From positions 434,001 to 498,000 of the forward strand of contig JARFIW010001750.1 in assembly GCA_036346225.1 (NCBI GenBank): a stretch of 64,000 nt of DNA. Reading direction: 5' to 3'. Shown here one piece after another: positions 23,090 through 34,905 of this stretch. Made by a program: the position numbers and the translations under genes. Positions within the stretch are counted from its first letter, which is position 1. Each line of letters begins with the position of its first letter. Source of the DNA: Platerodrilus igneus (Eukaryota > Arthropoda > Insecta > Coleoptera > Lycidae). The notes below the pieces were generated by a model. The model had not been told where the DNA came from. It made no database searches and saw only the letters and a list, made by a program, of their open reading frames with translations.

Positions 23090-23106
23090 TTCAGAGGGGT
23101 GGGGAA
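23090..23106 (+). promoter_or_regulatory. Polypurine tract of BEL/Pao element B
   Basis: The near-pure purine run AGAGGGGTGGGGAA lies directly before the 3' LTR start. It is the expected plus-strand primer site. Confidence 0.75.
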
Positions 23107-23233
23107 TGTTTACGCCGTTAAAGAAAATAATTTATTTTATTTATAATAGAAAACTTTAATTTGCATTAATGTTAAGGTCATTTAAGAATAGATGGCATTA
23201 ACAGTTGTTTTATTTAATTTAAATATATAACAT
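23107..23233 (+). repeat. 3' LTR of element B, first part
   Basis: Begins TGTTTACGCC and parallels 16955-17082 of the 5' LTR with few differences. It breaks at the trinucleotide CAT. Confidence 0.85.
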
Positions 23234-24907
23234 TGCAACATGTTTAATTTCAGCAATAATTATTCGCATTGAATTACAAGGATAATGCGCTAAGCGTGCC
23301 TTATTCTTTATTAATCCTCTTATATGAAAATATCTGTGTGACATAAAGTTACTTCGTCACGCATCTTTAGCAGCTTCGTTGTTATTTCCACACCTCTAAC
23401 GTCGCTATCATTCGGTTCTTGCTTCGTCGAGTTAGTCGCCCGCTAGCAACCGCCTTATCAATATGTATTCCCGGCTAGAGGCAGGCGACCTTCGTATAAA
23501 TTACTCTTGTAAGCAGGCCAGGTCGTGCTAGACCTGAAACTATTTTGATACCTTCTACTAACGGTTGGTAAAGTATATATTTTACGAACTAATTTAATTT
23601 GGTTTCATTTATTTAGCGCGTCACCTAGGATTTGTAATTTGTCAACTAAGAATTTGTCAACGAAGAATGATAGAGGTTGGTTTTGATTGCAGTCACTTCA
23701 AATAACATGGGTCGGAGATTATGAATTTCCATCCAGATTTGTTTTGAAGAAACATCGGCAGTTTGGTTCGTTATTAGATATAAGAAATTTCTAGCATGTG
23801 TTATGAATGTCGTAAAAATTTGATAAACAGACTATCATATAGAGCACGAAAAGTTGCGATTATGTTTTCAAACCTGTAATCTGTTTAATCCTCAATTATT
23901 GTTGAACTGCTTTTCCAAGCCGTAGAACGAAATTTTGTCAAGTTAGGTTTGCATAAGTACAACCTTTGTTCCATTTGAACCTTAATTAATTTCAACGTAT
24001 GTTTTAGACGTCATACTTTTTTGTGTTGCACAGTGACAGATGTTGCCATGAAAGCAAATGCTTCGTGCAGCTGTCATAGAATGTAAATTAAACATTCCTA
24101 TTTTTGTGATTAGCTTTTATCTACAGATAATTTATGAAATCTAAATGTGAAAATTTAAAGACACGCTACGTAAGAATTTAGAAACTGTAATCTACCTGAA
24201 AAGATCTACCCAGGTAATAACCGTTAATTCAGTGTATTCTGGCTACAAATTATTTTTAGTCAAATGTTTAAAGCAAATTTATGTTTGAAGAGCAGTTGTT
24301 TGTTTTAAAAAAAGCCAAAACCTTGACTTTGTTATAGATGTTAATGATGAAATTTTTTTTACTTGTTAAAAAGTTTTGAAATTTTAAAAGAGAGTTTTTT
24401 TTAGTAAACAATTAGTTAAACTTAGAGACTTTTATTTTGGTCAAATGCGATCAAATCTGATAACACAAAGGTAAAATTTTTGAGTAATCATTTTGTGCCA
24501 ATATCATATTGGATGTACATTTTTTATTTTTGATACTTTTATAGGACACAAATGGTGTTCTACATTTTTATTTATTTAATCTTTGCAATTTCTTACAGGA
24601 GCTGCGTCTTATTTTTGTAAGACAAGTTTTTGTTAACGAAGGCGATCGTTTTATCTTTGGGTTTTCACGTCCGCCCTTAGAACTGTACCCTGCTATTATT
24701 GTGATTATCTCAGGACTTGGTGGCGCCTATTTAATTTAGTTTAGCTGTGGTTTGCAAACAAAATTCGACTTACCCCCCCACTTCTTATTGCTCTACCCAG
24801 GAATAGACCCCTAGCTATGTTGGAAGATTTTTGTTCACTGGCGCCCATTAAGAAAAATAAGTTACACTGACGCCACAACATATATATAAAAACAAAATCA
24901 GTTATAT
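23234..24907. mobile_element. 1.67-kb insertion in the 3' LTR
   Basis: The LTR is interrupted after CAT (23231-23233) and resumes with CAT (24908-24910), so a 3-bp duplication is possible. No protein coding was found inside. The two ends contain GGCGCC-type motifs (24721-24727 and 24841-24844) and, on the minus strand, TGTTGTGGCG near one end and GTTGCA at the other, which could be TG...CA termini. The class is not established. Confidence 0.55.
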
Positions 24908-25202
24908 CATATGCTTTGATAAGAAAGCAAGTTCAGTTTTAATTTTGAATTTGATGGAGTAACTACAAAGATTAATATGCTGTGTGTTTTGTTTGTTCAC
25001 GTGAAATGAAAATAGTGCTTTATACCCAGATCCTTTTCCATTTCCATCCTAACAACTGGGTATGTCAATAGTTAAGTAACTACATGAATTGGTGAGTAAA
25101 GTTTATTCCTTAAGATTGACAGTCCGCTTTGATATTAATCATTGATTAGAAATATTCATGTAAATTTGTATAATCCAGCATTTATAAAACAAAAAAAAAC
25201 CA
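24908..25202 (+). repeat. 3' LTR of element B, second part
   Basis: Parallels 17080-17431 of the 5' LTR, with a single copy of the segment that is duplicated there. It ends in AAAACCA like its partner. Confidence 0.85.
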
Positions 25203-25449
25203 CGCTCTTTTTGTGCGAGACGAAGACTTCCTACAGGATGATTTCACCTTGCAATACGAGCTTTGAACAATAAATTACAATGGGTACCTAAAGTGTAAAT
25301 GGTTGAATTGCTTATACATAAATTTCTATACAATTACATGTTTAATTATAGATTAGTTACGTATTCTTTTATAAATTTAGTATGTACAACCTTCTTATTT
25401 GTGAATGCTTAACTATAATTATATTGAATTTCATTCACTACTAACCTAA
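25203..25449. other. Non-coding gap
   Basis: Nothing recognisable apart from the possible 5-bp target duplication CGCTC at its start. Confidence 0.4.
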
Positions 25450-26660
25450 TTTAAATATTAATGCACTTTTATCAAAACCAAACATTTGATAATGCTTATT
25501 ACAAAAATTATGTTTCACTTGACCTAAACTTAACATTTCTGTATGCTTTATCTGGATTTTGCCTAAATTGTGCTTGATTGTACAGTTACGTTTATTACAT
25601 GAGATAACAGTGTATGGTCCCTTATGACGTCGATCGTTTTTTTCTATTATACTGTATTTTTCTATCCTTTGCTTGTTCTTATGTATCGTTCTGCTCTTTT
25701 TGCTGTGGTTTGTAGTGTGTATTTTAATTCTTTACCATAGTTTTTGATATTGTATATTGGGTCCATGCCCTTTGTAACTCTGGGGGTATGTGAATTGTCT
25801 TCTCAAAAACAAGTTACAACGGTGTATATCCGTATGTAGTGTGCGGTGTGCTATAGTAATAAAAACTAAAATATCATGTCAATTCATCCCATTCAGTTCT
25901 CGATTCATTCACGTATGATCGTAGATATTCGTTTAGTGTGCGGGAAATCGATGGAGTATAGATATCAACTCAATTACACTCTTGAAAATTTAATTTTTGT
26001 ACTCGGTTCCTAGGGCAGTTCGCATTTGCTTCATTGGTACATGTACTAGTATAAAATTGTCTGCTAAGGCTATAGCTATTGTGGTACTTTCTTTGTTTGG
26101 ATTTAGAATTATTACAAAGTACTTACTTAGTTCACATGATATTGTTGCCATACATACATTTCCTTTATTTGATTTTACAAAAAGATCTATCATGTCAGTG
26201 GTAGTTATATCAAAACATTTTTGCGATGTAGGCGTTATTACCACTTCTTCCTTATACCTAATTTTGTTTTTATTGGTCTGACATTTGACTGATGATATTC
26301 CTTTCCAATTGAACTAGCTTTTTAATTTTCTTAATAATCACGTGTTAACACCTCCGAAAATTGGGTTTTCGTGAAAAAGTTTTAGTAATTGTTGATTCGT
26401 GTTTTCTACATTCATTGATTTTGGGCATAGTATTGCACATACTTTACTCAATATTGACGATGGTGACTTCTTGAATTCATTAATTGTACAGTGCTTAAAA
26501 ATACTGTCTGATATGCATAATTTAATATTTTGATATCCTAATTTACCAGCTATTTCTTGCAACTGAAGTAACGGTTCATGCAGTGGAAAACTACCTTTAA
26601 TGAAATGGATTATTTCCTCTACTTTACATCTTCCTTTCTTGCCCAAACGCATACTTATAT
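25450..26660 (-). pseudogene. Ty3/gypsy RNase H-integrase fragment
   Basis: A minus-strand pol fragment. 26652-26338 reads LQLQEIAGKLGYQNIKLCIS, then LFHENPIFGG, the segment before the integrase zinc-binding motif. 26244-25990 is the integrase core: TTTDMIDLFVKSNKGN (first Asp) and NKESTTIAIALADNF; the second catalytic residue lies in the region ALGTEYKN, where the expected Asp appears replaced. Further left (25980-25450) decayed C-terminal sequence continues (a GKIQIKHTEML-like remnant). No LTR was found. The fragment stops against a minisatellite at its upstream end. Confidence 0.78.
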
Positions 26661-26689
26661 TGTTTGGTGCTACCCGAGGGGTAATTCAG

Positions 26690-26860
26690 TATTGATTGCA
26701 ATCTGGTGCACAGAACCCCTGCAATCACTTGCAATCTGCATGCAATTATTGTAATATGCATGCAATCATTGCAATGTGCATGCAATCGTTGCAATTTGCA
26801 TGCAATCATAGCAATCTTTATGCAGTGTTTGCAATCTACATGAAATCTGTGCAATCAAAT
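26690..26860 (+). repeat. 20-bp minisatellite
   Basis: Six or more head-to-tail units of the form CATGCAATxATTGCAATxTG (for example starting at 26730, 26750 and 26770 within a few bases), decaying at both ends. Each unit holds the palindromes ATTGCAAT and TTGCATGCAA in part. It produces a spurious minus-strand ORF of repeated Cys/His residues. Confidence 0.85.
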
Positions 26861-29856
26861 GGCTAATCTTAGCAGAGCCTACCTACAATTAAATGGAAAT
26901 CTCTACAATCCACCTTCAATCTTGAGATTGGCAATTCATTTTCAGAACAAATTAAAATATTTAATGTATTTCGATTTCTATTATAATTAGTTACTGATGA
27001 CCTAGGTGTTCTGCTGGGATTAATCTTTTATTGAATGCCCTATATCTGAAACTGTTTGATAGTGAAATCTCACATTTGAATAGCAGACTTGCATTAGCTC
27101 AGCACAAATATGAAGAACATTAAATGCTAAATTGCTTTTTATTATCCTCTGAAATTTATTATAGCTATTTAATTATCTCTTATTATTGTTCTGAAAGTGC
27201 TTTTGTTTTCCTGTTCACATCACTTTTGAAGCATTATGTCATGATGAAATCAGCTGTGGTAATCAGAGCTTGAGTTTCGAGATTTCATATACTGAAAATT
27301 GTTGTGTGTGCTTATAAGTGGTTGTTAGTGAACACCTAGCTGAATACAAATAATTTTTGTGAATCAGTATAATACAGAGAAATAAGGAGTGAGTATATTT
27401 TTCACTCGTTTTTTATTTATTTTCATGTACATTGCAACGTCGTTTTCTTTGGTTGCAAATTAATTCTATTAAACATGTAGTTCTAATCATCCTGCAACTT
27501 TAATAATGTTAGAACCGAACAAATTAATTTATCAAACATATTTTAGCTAATAATAAAGCAGCAGTATAATTTAGATAATAAATAATAATAGGTATCTCTT
27601 GTTATGTATTGTCGTCTTAGTTAAAGTTCATTGATAAGCGCTAACATTGAACTGGAGAACACGTTTGTTATTCTTGATAATTCTTAACCGCTTATTTCAT
27701 ATATACAATTTCCTTTCCTTTTTGGTATCAACTATTGGCAAGGTAAAGTCGTTGCTGCTTTTTGTTACGCGTTTGCGGATTTATCACGTCGACTCTTATC
27801 TTAAATTACTATTGGGGTAGTGTGGTATGTTGGTGGGATTTGTTGATTCCCATTAGTAAAGATTTCGCGCTGTGCGGATTTATAACCTTGCCAATACTAC
27901 AGGTAAGTCATGTTTGTTTACACTTTGCCCGCCCATAATTTCTATATTATTTTAGTGCTCAAATTTGATTGTCTACTTGTTGCGATTAGTAGATTAATTT
28001 CTCTGTATATCAACCCGTAGGAATCGTATTTCGTTACCTGCGGTACGTTTTATGGTCTAGTTTTTTCACTCAATTAATATGTAATTTATTACAGGGTTTT
28101 TGTTTTCTTGTCTTCTTGTTTATGTTTACGATTGGCAATGTTGTTACTGGTGTGCTAAGCTGAATCCCGTTTTACTCTACCATTTCAAAAAAAAAAACGT
28201 TTTCTAAGTTTATCTAGTCTGGAATCCGATTCAAAATATATGTGAATATTAAGAGTTTTATCTATGTATTTTTGTTTGAGTTTATAAATAATTGTAATTA
28301 ATTAAGTGGTTATTGGTTATATTTTAGAGTACATTAATACTGCTTAAATTGTTATCGCCGTATTTAACTTAAATAATATTATTAGTATTATTAACCTCGT
28401 ATTTATAACAGGTTTGTTAACGTCCGCCGATCGCGTCATTGAGTTTCGATTTATTATTACTCAATAAAAATTGCTTATGCGACGAGGTGGATCCACGTCG
28501 CGTGTTAGCTACCAAATTATTCCTTTCATCGAATTGTTTTGCGTATTTCGCTTTGGTGAGTTTTAAAATTAATTATTTGACGCCTTCGCGCGTGCGTATC
28601 CTTATTAAATTTTAATCCATAATTATTTGTACGAGGTCTTGGTGTGTTTGTCTTTAATCTTGGTTTTTTTTTGTGTTATTCATCGTGTAGTTTCACACCA
28701 AGCTCTCGCTACAAACCTAAACATTTATATTCATTCTTATTGTATTGCTCGTTTTTTTTTTTGTTCAGGTTAATCTACAATAAATACCATGTTATAATTC
28801 TTGTTCTATTAGACGTGACAGCTCTTGCATCTTGCGCTGGGAAAACTATAGGAGTCCGTTAGGTCCCCGGACTCATCCTGTCTTTATTTTATTGTTCTCC
28901 TGGACCTTGGCGTCCTTTTTGTGCTCTGGGTTTTTTTCTCCTTTGCAGAGCCTTTGTTCTTCCCAACGTTGTACGAATCCTGACCCTATATTATCCAAGC
29001 CGTGGCTTAATTATTTGCCATCAGTTTTCCCCAAAGGAGACTATTAGTTTGGTTTCGATTAGATTTCTAATTTGAACTGTGACAACATATATTGCAATGT
29101 ACATACATATTTTTGTGCAAATTTAGTAATATTGAATTAAGCTGTGATGCGAGTTGTGAACGAATTGCGAAGTGTTTTATTCTCGGTTTTACTTGAATTT
29201 TACTAGTTTAAACAGACGTTAACAATAATGTGTACACAAAATGTTTTCAAAATATTGTTAAACTGCTGCTAGGTGTAGAAGTGTATACATTTTTTAATTA
29301 TTTAGAATACAATTATAAATTAGATAAAAAAGGGGCGAAATACTGAACTTTAGAAATAATCACAATTTAAATATACAGTGTGTTGACTGGAATTTGGGAC
29401 ATAAGGAAATAATCGGGAATTTCATGACGGTTTTCCCAACTGATCAAAAACTTTTTAAAAAGAGGGAGCTCGTTCCATACCACTATTAATAATAACCGCC
29501 ATCATATCTTTAGAAGGTACTTAACGATTTAAAATACACATTAGAGCCAATATTTGCCAATTGATGCTTTTGCATGTTATTTGCCCAAGTCTCAAATTCG
29601 ACACACTGTATAAGGAATCAATAAAGTTTAAGATGACAGTTTTAGGGAAATTCAGTTTATTATGTTCAGAATCTTCCGAGGAATCTTCAAATCAAATCAC
29701 CAGAATTATATCATTTTTTTATATTGCACATTTATTTGTAAATTCTACACTTTGATTCAATTTATTGTGATTCGCATTATAACATTTTACACCGATATTT
29801 TACCCTGTCTTCAGGCAAAATCTGGTTTCGCCTTTGTATTATGTTTTCCAGAAAAT
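26861..29856. other. Non-coding stretch
   Basis: No convincing coding. ORFs at 28644-29047 are Phe/Ser-rich translations of T-rich DNA. The only gene-like signal is the consensus splice donor near 27902. Confidence 0.5.
27898..27908 (+). promoter_or_regulatory. Consensus 5' splice site
   Basis: CTACAG|GTAAGT matches the donor consensus fully. It could end a non-coding first exon in the preceding GC-richer 200 bases. There is no supporting ORF or branch/acceptor pairing. Confidence 0.25.
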
Positions 29857-30036
29857 ATGGCAGGCAATCCTGAAAGTGTCGATGAATTAAGGAAACTTCA
29901 ACTGGAAGTGCAAATAAATCTACCTGATTATTTAACGAATTTATTAAAAATTACTGGCTTTGACAGTAAAGTTATAGCCTATGAACTTACTAATGGGGTT
30001 TATTTATTAGGTTTTTACTCCTATGTGACCAGCTGA

Positions 30037-32494
30037 AAGGCACAAGGATGTTTGACGAGGATTTCCAGAAAGTGTAAAGAGCCCACGGCAAGTTTCGGTG
30101 GAAAACGGCTCGTAGATGAGGAAACCCCTAAAGGCTAAGCTATTTGCTCCGGGTAGAACATGAGCTGTGGGTCGGGGTTGGACTGCGACCAAAAATGTAA
30201 AGAATATAGCGCCACCGAATTTTTGTGTACGAAGAAGACCTTACTTAAGTCTCTTGTATAAGGCGAATGCGGAAACCTTTACTCAATTACCGCTATACAA
30301 CATATTCCTGAAACACAATCCCCAAAGTTTTCTTACCTTATGGCTCGATATCGACCTTTATAGATGCACTGCTACACCTGTAAATAGATTAAAACAAAGA
30401 TAGCACTGTTTGTGCATTTATATCCAAAATTAATAATTAATTAGAATCAACCCTCATTCGTTCCAATTAATAATCATAGTCTTGACCAAAATAAAAATCT
30501 ATTCCTTCAGTTGCAAGTAAATTATTTACAAGACATCTTCTTTAAATAAGTTTGATTAAATAAAATTAATGAAAGATATGTACATATGTACTTGATAATA
30601 TCAGTATTTCTCACAAATAAAATATAATAGTTTTATATTAGCAAGGTCTAGCAAAATTTATCTTCAAATGATTGAGTATGAGTTTTTTGAATGTTTAACT
30701 TTATATTAGAACTTCTGTTGGTATGAGCAGTACTACTTGAACCTCACATTCTAAGACAAAATATTCCATTTAACAATTAGTGAAATGTAAAATGTAACAA
30801 TTTAATTCTCTAAGATTAGAATAATTTATGTTTCAAATAATCACTTCAATTTTCATTAAATATAGAATTTAACCTTTTCTACCTTCATAATGACATCTAC
30901 CGTATATTGTTAATACTAATAAAAAGATTTAATGTGAAACTTTATAGGTTCCTGTTGCATAATTTAAAAATAACTTGTTTGTCATTCACCTAATGGACTT
31001 GAATATTTCCACGTGATCAAACAAAAAATTATTTGTCTGCTATACCCAACGCTACAGCTGACGTATAAGAAAACAAATTACATACCAGATGTTATTCCGA
31101 CGGAAAAATTCTTGCTAGGTATAAGGACCATACCCGTAATTATAATTGATAATTTATAATCCTCTTGTTTCAGCAACTAAGAATTTAGGAATTTCCAATT
31201 CCATATAACCCAATCAGCTGCATACTGAAAATTCAACACACCATCACGGCGTCCACATTAAATAATTGAAGCACGCCAATTTGACTTTCGTATAAGGTTA
31301 AATTTCACATCGTTACTAATAAATTTTCATTTCTTGCCCAAATAAATTATATATATTTCTTAAATTTCAAAAGCTAAGATGTACAAATTATCCTAGATTG
31401 CATTAAAAATATCAATTTAGTAAGGCTCTAAACTCAGTAATACTTACTGTTAACCCAAGGCCATTCAAACAATTTAACGTCTCGTCAAATGCGAGCTAAT
31501 TCCAGCCAAGTGTGGACATAAAAATGCACGTCGCCGAGACGATATCATTTAAAGAAAACAATTTTTAATTTTTCTGTGCTTCCAACACATGGACTGTAAC
31601 CAAGTCATGTTCCTTGATTTAAGGAACAATTGACCTACTCTAAGGACAGCTCAGTTGGAAGTGATTTCTTGACGTGTGTTGCCGCCTGACAACAAGCTTG
31701 ATATTACAATCATCTAACGGAGGGAGCTCTTATGGTGACATTAACAAAGGGCATCTTTTGTCACCGCGTAATTTAAAATTTTATACTTTCAAATCGAAAG
31801 CTTATATTATTTTCAACAATATATAATATTTAATTCGTAGATTGTGTAGCATTATTATACTTAAGTTGGTTATTAATGAATTAAATAAGTTAGATATCTG
31901 TGAAAATATTGTCAGAAAATAAAATTGTTACAAAGTCTCATTAGCGAATTTTCGGGAAGAAGATATAGAATATTTAGAAAAATTGCTATCGAACATATAT
32001 ACCTAATTGTTATAGCACTGTGCTACAATTAATTATTTTTGTTTATACTGCAGAATGTAAACCCAATCATGACTGTATAGAAATCAACCGTTATATTTTA
32101 GAAACGTTAACCTGTTGTGGCTCACTTAGTTAAAGGAATAAAACATAATTACACAGCGACTGAACGTTCACTTTCAAACATGTATTTTAATAAGTGAAGT
32201 AATATTGTAAATTAATTAACTGAATAACATTTCATCTTACGCTAACATTAGTTCGTGTTGTAATGCGTAAATCTACTCGACTACTGTCCTGTTCTAGCAA
32301 CCCCACACATTTTTACACTTGTATGCTGCATCCTTAGCTAGAAAGCGGTTAACCTTGATACAACCGCAACGCACCTCCTTATTACAGGGTGAATATCACT
32401 CGGTTAGAGATTATAATGTGTAGGATAAAACCCAAGCTTTTAGTTATAGATTTATATCTTGATATTAATCCAAAATAATCTTAACACTAATATT
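30037..32494. other. Presumed intron of the multi-exon pseudogene
   Basis: No coding similarity to the flanking exons. The ORF at 30167-30403 is not protein-like to my eye. The rest is AT-rich with no repeat that I can name. Confidence 0.45.
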
Positions 32495-33839
32495 GTATCA
32501 AAAGAAGAACATTAGAATTATTTAGGAATGTATGCAAATAACCTTAACAAATTTAAAGTGGTAGTAGGTCATACAAGACTGCTTCTGGCATTTACACAAA
32601 CTATTTCAATGGCATATGAATCAGATATTCGACTTCATAATCAATAGAGAATTTGTAATGGTAAAACGGGTAAAACTCATAAAGAGCAAGTCTTACAAAT
32701 TGCTGAAATTGATATCAATGCTGAAAATCGAGTAGTATTTAAAATACTCCAAAACTGGATTCGGCAACATAATGTAAAGGATTACTTTGATTTCAAAGAT
32801 ATAAAGGTAGAATGTGTTGTTAGTAACGATCCTGATGTCAATAGTTACATGCTTTTGTGGAATTAAAATTAAAAAATAGATGGACATGTAGTAATTTTAA
32901 TCGTTACTTTAATAAAGTTCATAAGTCAAATGTAAATAAAGATATAACCAAGAAAAATAACTATACCATACCTTCAGACAGTCAACATTCTGCAAAACGC
33001 AAAAATTTGAATATGTTAGATTTTATAACAAAGAAATCCCAATTGTGCAGTAATGATGTTGCTGAATTCAGAAATGTGTCACATTTTCTTGATTTCACTG
33101 ACAGCAATGCAGATTATATTAATGAACTTGAAGACAATTCTTGCACAGAAAATGATTCTCAATCGGATTTTCAGAGTAACGAATGTGCTCAGTAGGATAG
33201 TGCATTCGCTTCAAATGTGCCGCAAAACATAGGTTCATCAGAGTCAAAGTGGAAACATGAAATATATTGTCGTGCAAACCGATCAAAGAGACAAATACAA
33301 AAAATAGTACCTGATCAACCTCTCATTTCTAATGATGTGAAAGTACTAAACTCATTTGAAATGTTAATTCAACAAAATGAAGAGTTAAAGAATTCTCTAT
33401 TGAAACATTATGAAAAACAATCTAACAGTTCAATTCAAACAAAAGATTTAATTTCCATATTAAAAGAAAGTGCAGAAAGAAATTCAAGGAATAAAATTAA
33501 TGCATATGATTCTCCATTAAAATGGATTTCTACATATTTATTTATTGTTGGTTGGAGACTGGCATATGAAACTCTATATATAAAATTAAAAAATATTCTT
33601 CCCTCGGTTTCGACAATAATAAGACATGTCTTCTAAAAAATTATATGAAGAAGGCGTATTTTATTTTATGGAATTAAAAAAGTTTTTGTTAGATCGAAAT
33701 CTTCCATTGATAGTGTGGATTAGTGAGGATGCAACAAGAATTACTGGAAGAATCCAGTACAGTTCCAAGAATAACAAATTAGTCAGTTTTGTTCTATCTT
33801 TAAAAAAAAATTGTTTTCTGAATACTTCTATATTTATGG

Positions 33840-33899
33840 TAACTTTGTGGTATTAATTATATAATACAAACCTTGACATGTTGTTACAATTATTGTAGC
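33840..33899 (+). other. 60-nt intron
   Basis: Begins GTAACT and ends TTATTGTAG. Removing it joins two coding parts in the same phase (IFM|PTSVEK), with no stop in the join. Confidence 0.6.
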
Positions 33900-34004
33900 C
33901 AACTTCAGTTGAAAAGATGGAAACAATGTTTTCTAATGAAACAATTGCAAATAATGCATATGTTATTACTCCCTGTATGTTTGTTGTGGTTTGTTTAGTA
34001 TTCT

Positions 34005-34360
34005 TCTTAATCTTCTTTGGGTATTAAACCACTTATAGTTTTTAAAATTATCTTTATTAACGTTTTGATCCATAACCTAGGATCGTTTTCAAAATAATAA
34101 AAACTTAAAGTTTGACATTTATGACACAAATTGAAGGTGACTTTGATTTATTGATGTTTGAAATATTTGGTTTGAGTACACTAAGCAAAATTTTTAAAGT
34201 TTAAATGAATAATTGCCTTCAATTTGTGTTACGGCCTGGGACCGACTTTTTTAGGTAGCCAATACGCTTAACGTGAAATCAGCTGATTAATTTTTATTGT
34301 AAAAATTCAATAACTTGGGAATTGGAAAACATTTTTTAACATGTTTCTATTAATACAATT
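34005..34360 (-). repeat. Second copy of the hammerhead-like repeat
   Basis: Strong similarity to 19736-20100, including TCTTAATCTTCTTTGG, the hairpin at 34060-34091 and the stretch TTGATGTTTGAAATATTTGG. It has inserted into the coding part of the multi-exon gene just after TGTTTAGTA. It continues into a 70-bp tandem array and the RTE 3' end. Confidence 0.75.
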
Positions 34361-34487
34361 TAGAGGATGGTTATTAAAGAAGTGTGCAATTGCATTATTA
34401 AAAGGCTTAAGTAGTCGTTTTTTTATATTTATTTTGAAGAGGAAATCATTATGATTTAGGCTACCTCTTTGGTAGATTTTAACATTG

Positions 34488-34690
34488 TTCTGAGGTAACC
34501 TTATGGTGGGTTTACACTTGTCAGATACCAATGTTGTTCTATGAAGGTTGTATATGGATCTGAGGCGACCCTATGGCGGGTTTATAGTTGTCAGATACCA
34601 ATACTGTTTAACGGAGATTGTATATGGTTGTGAGGTAACCTTATTGCGGGTTTACACTTGTCAGATACCAATGCTGTTTTACAGGGGTTG
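34488..34690 (+). repeat. 70-bp tandem repeat, three units
   Basis: Units start near 34490, 34560 and 34630, each with GAGGTAACC or GAGGCGACC, then GCGGGTTTACACTTGTCAGA and ACCAATGCTG or close variants. The copy of this repeat at 19.7 kb lacks the array. Confidence 0.8.
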
Positions 34691-34692
34691 TT

Positions 34693-34905
34693 AATATGCT
34701 TCATCATCATCTTCATTGGATCTTCATCTCAAAACTGGTTGGACACGTACCTGCACTTATTTATATTCTGAGCTAGCTTCCCTTCTATTGTTTTCTAATT
34801 TTATGTTTTATTTCACCGAGATTCAGTGAAGGGGGTTAAGCAACCTGTGGCTACCAAGGTCCCCCAACATTTCGGCAAATATCTAAGGTTATTAAAAACT
34901 TCTAA
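34693..34905 (-). mobile_element. RTE-type LINE 3' end fragment
   Basis: Reverse complement of 58150-58350: it shares AGGTACGTGTCCAACCAGTT (minus strand), the block TCACTGAATCTCGGTGAAAT, and GGTAGCCACAGGTTGCTTAA. The 3' tail is (GAT)n, seen as CATCATCATC at 34696. Confidence 0.75.

Larger units (their letters stand above)
16955..25202 (+). mobile_element. BEL/Pao retrotransposon B with both LTRs and nested insertions
   Basis: A full-structure BEL/Pao element: 5' LTR (16955-17431), gag, protease, RT, RNase H, integrase, a polypurine tract, and a 3' LTR split by an insertion (23107-23233 and 24908-25202). The flanks CCCTC (16950-16954) and CGCTC (25203-25207) look like a 5-bp target duplication with one change. 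A 400-bp repeat (19736-20135) has landed in pol. Every coding domain is frameshifted, and the LTRs have diverged, so it is an old insertion. Confidence 0.88.
29857..34001 (+). pseudogene. Multi-exon gene of an uncharacterised repeat-like family
   Basis: Exon 1 starts at ATG 29857 (MAGNPESVDELRKL, then LPDYLTNLLKITGFDSKVI), an N-terminal helical motif. A gap of about 2.5 kb follows. From about 32500 the frame reads KFKVVVGHTRLLLAFTQTIS, one stop, AEIDINAENRVVFKILQNW and a possible C2H2-like stretch ending CSNFNRYFNKVHK. Then come an acidic linker, ASNVPQNIGSSESKW (after a stop at 33193), LKWISTYLFIVGWRLAYETL and IVWISEDATRITGRIQYSSK. The intron 33840-33899 (ATG|GTAACT to TTGTAG) is in phase and leads to PTSVEKMETMFSN. 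I recognise the type from many invertebrate genomes but know no function. Stops and frameshifts indicate decay. Confidence 0.6.

Noticed and set aside
26624..26854. His/Cys-rich ORF resembling a zinc-finger protein
   Set aside because: The Cys and His pattern comes from the 20-bp minisatellite, and period 20 rotates through frames.
28644..29047. Two overlapping Phe/Ser-rich ORFs with membrane-like segments
   Set aside because: They follow T-rich sequence; hydrophobicity is a by-product of TTT and TCT codons.
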